64,000 nt of DNA from Kryptolebias marmoratus (lineage: Eukaryota > Chordata > Actinopteri > Cyprinodontiformes > Rivulidae). Each line of letters begins with the position of its first letter. Within the stretch, counting starts at the first letter, position 1. Positions 61,129-64,000 of this stretch are shown here, in pieces. The notes beneath the pieces were generated by a model, which saw nothing but the letters and a program-made list of their open reading frames with translations, was not told the DNA's origin and ran no database searches. The stretch is taken from assembly GCF_001649575.2 (NCBI RefSeq), contig NC_051435.1:4257399-4321398 (forward strand). The letters run 5' to 3'. The position numbers and the translations under genes were made by a program.

Positions 61129-62377
61129 ATGAGCTGGAGCTTCCTCACACGTCTGCTGGATGAGATTTCCAACCACTCCACCTTTGTGGGTAAAATATGG
61201 CTCACCCTCCTCATCGTGTTCCGCATCGTGCTGACGGCGGTTGGTGGCGAGTCGATCTACTACGATGAACAGAGTAAATTTGTATGCAACATGCAGCAGC
61301 CCGGTTGTGAGAATGTGTGCTACGATGCGTTTGCGCCGCTGTCGCACATCCGCTTCTGGGTGTTTCAGGTGATCATGATCACCACCCCGACCATCATGTA
61401 TCTCGGCTTTGCTATGCACAAGATCGCCCGCATGGACGACGATGACTATGGTTCCCGGCGCAGGAAGAAGATGCCCATAGTGAGCCGTGGTGCCAACAGG
61501 GACTACGAAGAAGCCGAGGATAACGGGGAGGAAGATCCCATGATCCAAGAGGAAATCGAGCCAGAACAGGAAAAGGAAGTTGCAGAGAAACCCAAAAAGA
61601 AGCATGATGGACGACGTCGCATCAAGAGGGATGGTCTTATGAAGGTCTACATTTTTCAGCTGCTATCACGTGCAGTCTTCGAGGCTTCCTTCCTGTTTGG
61701 GCAGTATGTCCTCTATGGGCTGGAGGTGGCGCCATCGTACGTTTGCACACGCTCCCCTTGCCCGCACACGGTGGATTGCTTCATCTCTCGTCCAACTGAG
61801 AAGACGATCTTCCTGCTCATCATGTATGCTGTCAGTGCTTTGTGCCTGCTCTTTACTCTGCTGGAGATCCTTCACCTTGGCATCAGTGGAATCCGTGACT
61901 GCTTCTGCACGCCACGGCCTCGCGCTCTTCCTTCCCGCCACCCAGCCCTGGGCAGCCAGAGACCCTCCATCTGCCGTCAGCCCTCAGCTCCTCCAGGTTA
62001 CCACACAGCTGTGAAGAAGGACCCATCTGGAAAAATGGGCTTCAGGGATAACCTAGGTGACTCAGGCCGCGAGTCCTTTGGAGACGAGTCGTCGTCTCGG
62101 GAACTGGAGAGGCTTCGCAGACACTTAAAACGGGCCCAGCAGCATCTGGATTTGGCGTACCAGAACGAGGAGTGCAGCCCGTCGCGCAGCAGCAGCCCGG
62201 AGTCAAACGGCACTGCAGTAGAGCAGAACAGACTAAACTTTGCCCAGGAGAAGCAGAGTAGTACCTGTGATAAAGGTAATGTTTGTTTTCATCCATGCTA
62301 CTTCTGTTATATTGTTCATTTTCTTCAATTAAAAATACCTAACTGCTCAAATTCTCTTCACAGGTCTCCGTGCCTAG
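61129..62377 (+). CDS. Gap junction gamma-type connexin (Cx45/Cx43.4-like)
   Basis: A four-pass membrane protein that hexamerises into connexons and forms gap junctions. Coding exons 61129-62275 and 62364-62377 are separated by an 88-bp GT-AG intron and give 386 aa ending CDKGLRA. The N-terminus [20 protein letters not shown] and the TM1 region [20 protein letters not shown] are diagnostic of the Cx45 (GJC) group. Extracellular loop 1 has C-x6-C-x3-C ([12 protein letters not shown]) and loop 2 has C-x4-C-x5-C ([12 protein letters not shown]). The acidic cytoplasmic loop ends [17 protein letters not shown], as in Cx45. The tail has SAPPGY and Ser-rich stretches ([10 protein letters not shown]) that are likely kinase targets. 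Zebrafish Cx43.4 (379 aa) seems the best match from memory, so gjc1/gjc4 is likely, but the exact paralogue is not certain. Reading through the small intron would give an aberrant 434-aa product. Confidence 0.92.
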
Positions 62378-64000
62378 ACTCTGAACAGCTGATCCGTACA
62401 AAAAGAGGAGCCGTGAGAACAAAAGGGAAATGAGCAGGGAGTGTGTGTGTGTTTGTGATATTGTTTGAGGTGAATGAAGACAGCCCAAGCCTTTCAGTGT
62501 TACGGCCAGCTGTGGTCGAGCATCATCAACCAACAAACCCAGAAGTGATTGTCTCAACTCAGCAATACTCAAGACGACAGCCTGTCTGAAGACCCAAAGT
62601 GCTTTCTAACTGCCATCATGGAACAAGAATGGTTGACATGTATTTCTCCCTCAGGGCAGCTATATTTTTATATATATATATGGATATTTTATCACAAGAC
62701 TTGGATCTTTTAGTTATTTTTATTCTTTTGGTCATCCGTTGGAAGCTTAGTTTGTGAATCTCAAGTTTGCCTTAGACTTAAACTGGAACTCCTTTTTTTA
62801 TGTTGTATTTTTGCTAAGACCAAGCCAGGTTTTTTTTTCTTCTTCTTTTGAGTTTCGTACTTTTGTAAGAAAGTGAATTGGGGACAGTAAGAGCAAACAA
62901 AAAGTTAAAGAAACAAGGCACCTTTTATGAATGAAAGGTTGTTTTACTTATGAATACTAAACATGGTGATAATCTTCATACAACGTCTTCTTTTAAGTGT
63001 TTTTTTTTTTTATTTTTTGGCTGTTTTGTTGGCCCTTCACTAGTCAACATTCATAATTCTGATACCTGTACTACAAAGTACAAAGAAGTGGTTGTGGCTT
63101 AGAGAGCTATCTTTGGGATTAATCATAGGGCTGATGACATACAGTGGAAAATGAACTGATTGCCTGCTCTGGACAGGTTTACTTCATGGAAAATGTCGGC
63201 CTCTTCTGTTGCATTCCTGTTTGACAGTCTAATCCTTTGGCTTCCCCTGATGAGCATCTATGAGTCCCAGATTCTCAGCAGAGGGAACTGTTTTCCTGAA
63301 ACAAACTCATCAGAGAGTACTCGGTACTAAAGGTGATTTATTCTAGAGTTGGTACTTTTTTTTTCTCCATAATTTTGAAAACCTATCCAGCATAGACTGT
63401 TCTTGCATTTTTTTCTTTCCCCTTTCAGGACCAGACAACTTTGCCACATTCCTTTTGCATTTTTCTTTAAGTTCCTTTTCCAAGAGATCGAAGTTAGACA
63501 AATTTAAACACATGATTGGACTCCTGCCTCGTTTTTGCTGTGGTTTTGATAAGCTTTTCATGTTCACACTTGGTGGGATTCTTTCTTCTTCTTTGCTGCT
63601 ACAGTCATTTTTATTGTCTCTTTATATATTTGTAATTGTATTTAGTATAGTAGTTTTTGTAATGTGAGAAATATACAGCTGCACATCCGTATTTGGGATT
63701 GGTCGTGTGGGGCTGACGTGTGTGCTTGTATTCATAGCTCATAATCATTGTCTTTGTGCTGCAGTCGGGGTTTGTTAGGCCTGGTTATCGAACTATAATC
63801 GGGGTATGTTGAACCTACTTCGCAGTACAGGCCTCTCGATGGTAACTGGAACACACTTGAGGTGCCTTTGTCCAAAGGAACAAACAAACCTGGGTAATGC
63901 TTGAAAAAAGGTAACTCTTGATATTGTCTTTATTATTTTAAATGTTCGATACTGTTTTTATTTTTTGTATCTAAAGTGTTGTTCTTTTTTCACTGTGGCA
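62378..64000 (+). other. 3' UTR of the connexin gene and flank
   Basis: AT/T-rich sequence after the stop codon at 62375-62377, with several T homopolymers and no supported open frame. I saw no canonical AATAAA on the plus strand here, so the mRNA either uses a variant signal or extends past the window. Confidence 0.5.

Noticed and set aside
61000..61605. 201-codon open frame on the minus strand
   Set aside because: It is the reverse complement of the highly constrained connexin coding exon and has no family signature of its own.
62276..62433. C-terminal extension of the connexin open frame
   Set aside because: Spans a GT-AG intron; the spliced frame ends after CDKGLRA and fits connexin tail length better.
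1..64000. CRISPR arrays, operons, riboswitches or bacterial/phage systems
   Set aside because: No direct-repeat arrays with spacers and no prokaryotic gene layout; the window is vertebrate nuclear DNA.

Overview
This is vertebrate nuclear DNA, almost certainly from a teleost fish. The genes are split by GT-AG introns, the introns and spacers are AT-rich, and the repeat load (Tc1-like relics, an L2/Rex-type LINE tail, small inverted-repeat elements) is typical of fish. There is no sign of prokaryotic or organellar DNA. All exon models below were built by hand from splice signals and from codon phase carried across each junction.

Left end (1-3 kb): the first coding exon of an extended synaptotagmin (esyt3, minus strand; the rest lies beyond the window), its upstream region, and a decayed Tc1-like transposon.

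3.4-21.1 kb: a head-to-head pair of ADP-ribosylation genes. parp14 (minus, 17 coding exons, about 1,790 aa: RRM-like N-terminus, three macrodomains, WWE, catalytic domain with an H-Y-L triad) diverges from parp9 (plus, 7 coding exons, about 767 aa: two macrodomains and a PARP domain whose catalytic His position reads Gln). They share a short promoter of about 0.2 kb. IRF/ISRE-like motifs lie in that promoter, and a full GAAAGTGAAA element lies in parp14 intron 2. This suggests a co-regulated, interferon-responsive writer/reader pair.

22-31 kb: faim (minus, 4 coding exons, 180 aa) with an ETS-type promoter, then an RFX X-box/NRF1/CTCF-like motif cluster with no gene visible behind it. Next is a CXCR1/2-type chemokine receptor (minus), which probably has an extra small 5' coding exon.

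31-55.7 kb: a gene-poor stretch with MITE-like hairpins, a LINE 3' remnant, a 0.44-kb tandem duplication, a two-copy interspersed repeat, perfect short palindromes and CTCF-like sites. No protein gene is supported here.

55.7-64 kb: a gamma-type connexin gene (Cx45/Cx43.4-like, plus strand). It has a probable non-coding first exon, a 5-kb intron, and a large coding exon followed by an 88-bp intron and a tiny last coding exon. The 3' UTR fills the rest of the window.

The immune genes (parp14, parp9, the chemokine receptor) are mixed with a lipid-transfer tether (esyt3), an apoptosis inhibitor (faim) and a gap-junction gene. esyt3 and faim are neighbours in human (3q22.3) and parp9/parp14 are neighbours (3q21.1), so this is a rearranged version of two ancestral blocks.
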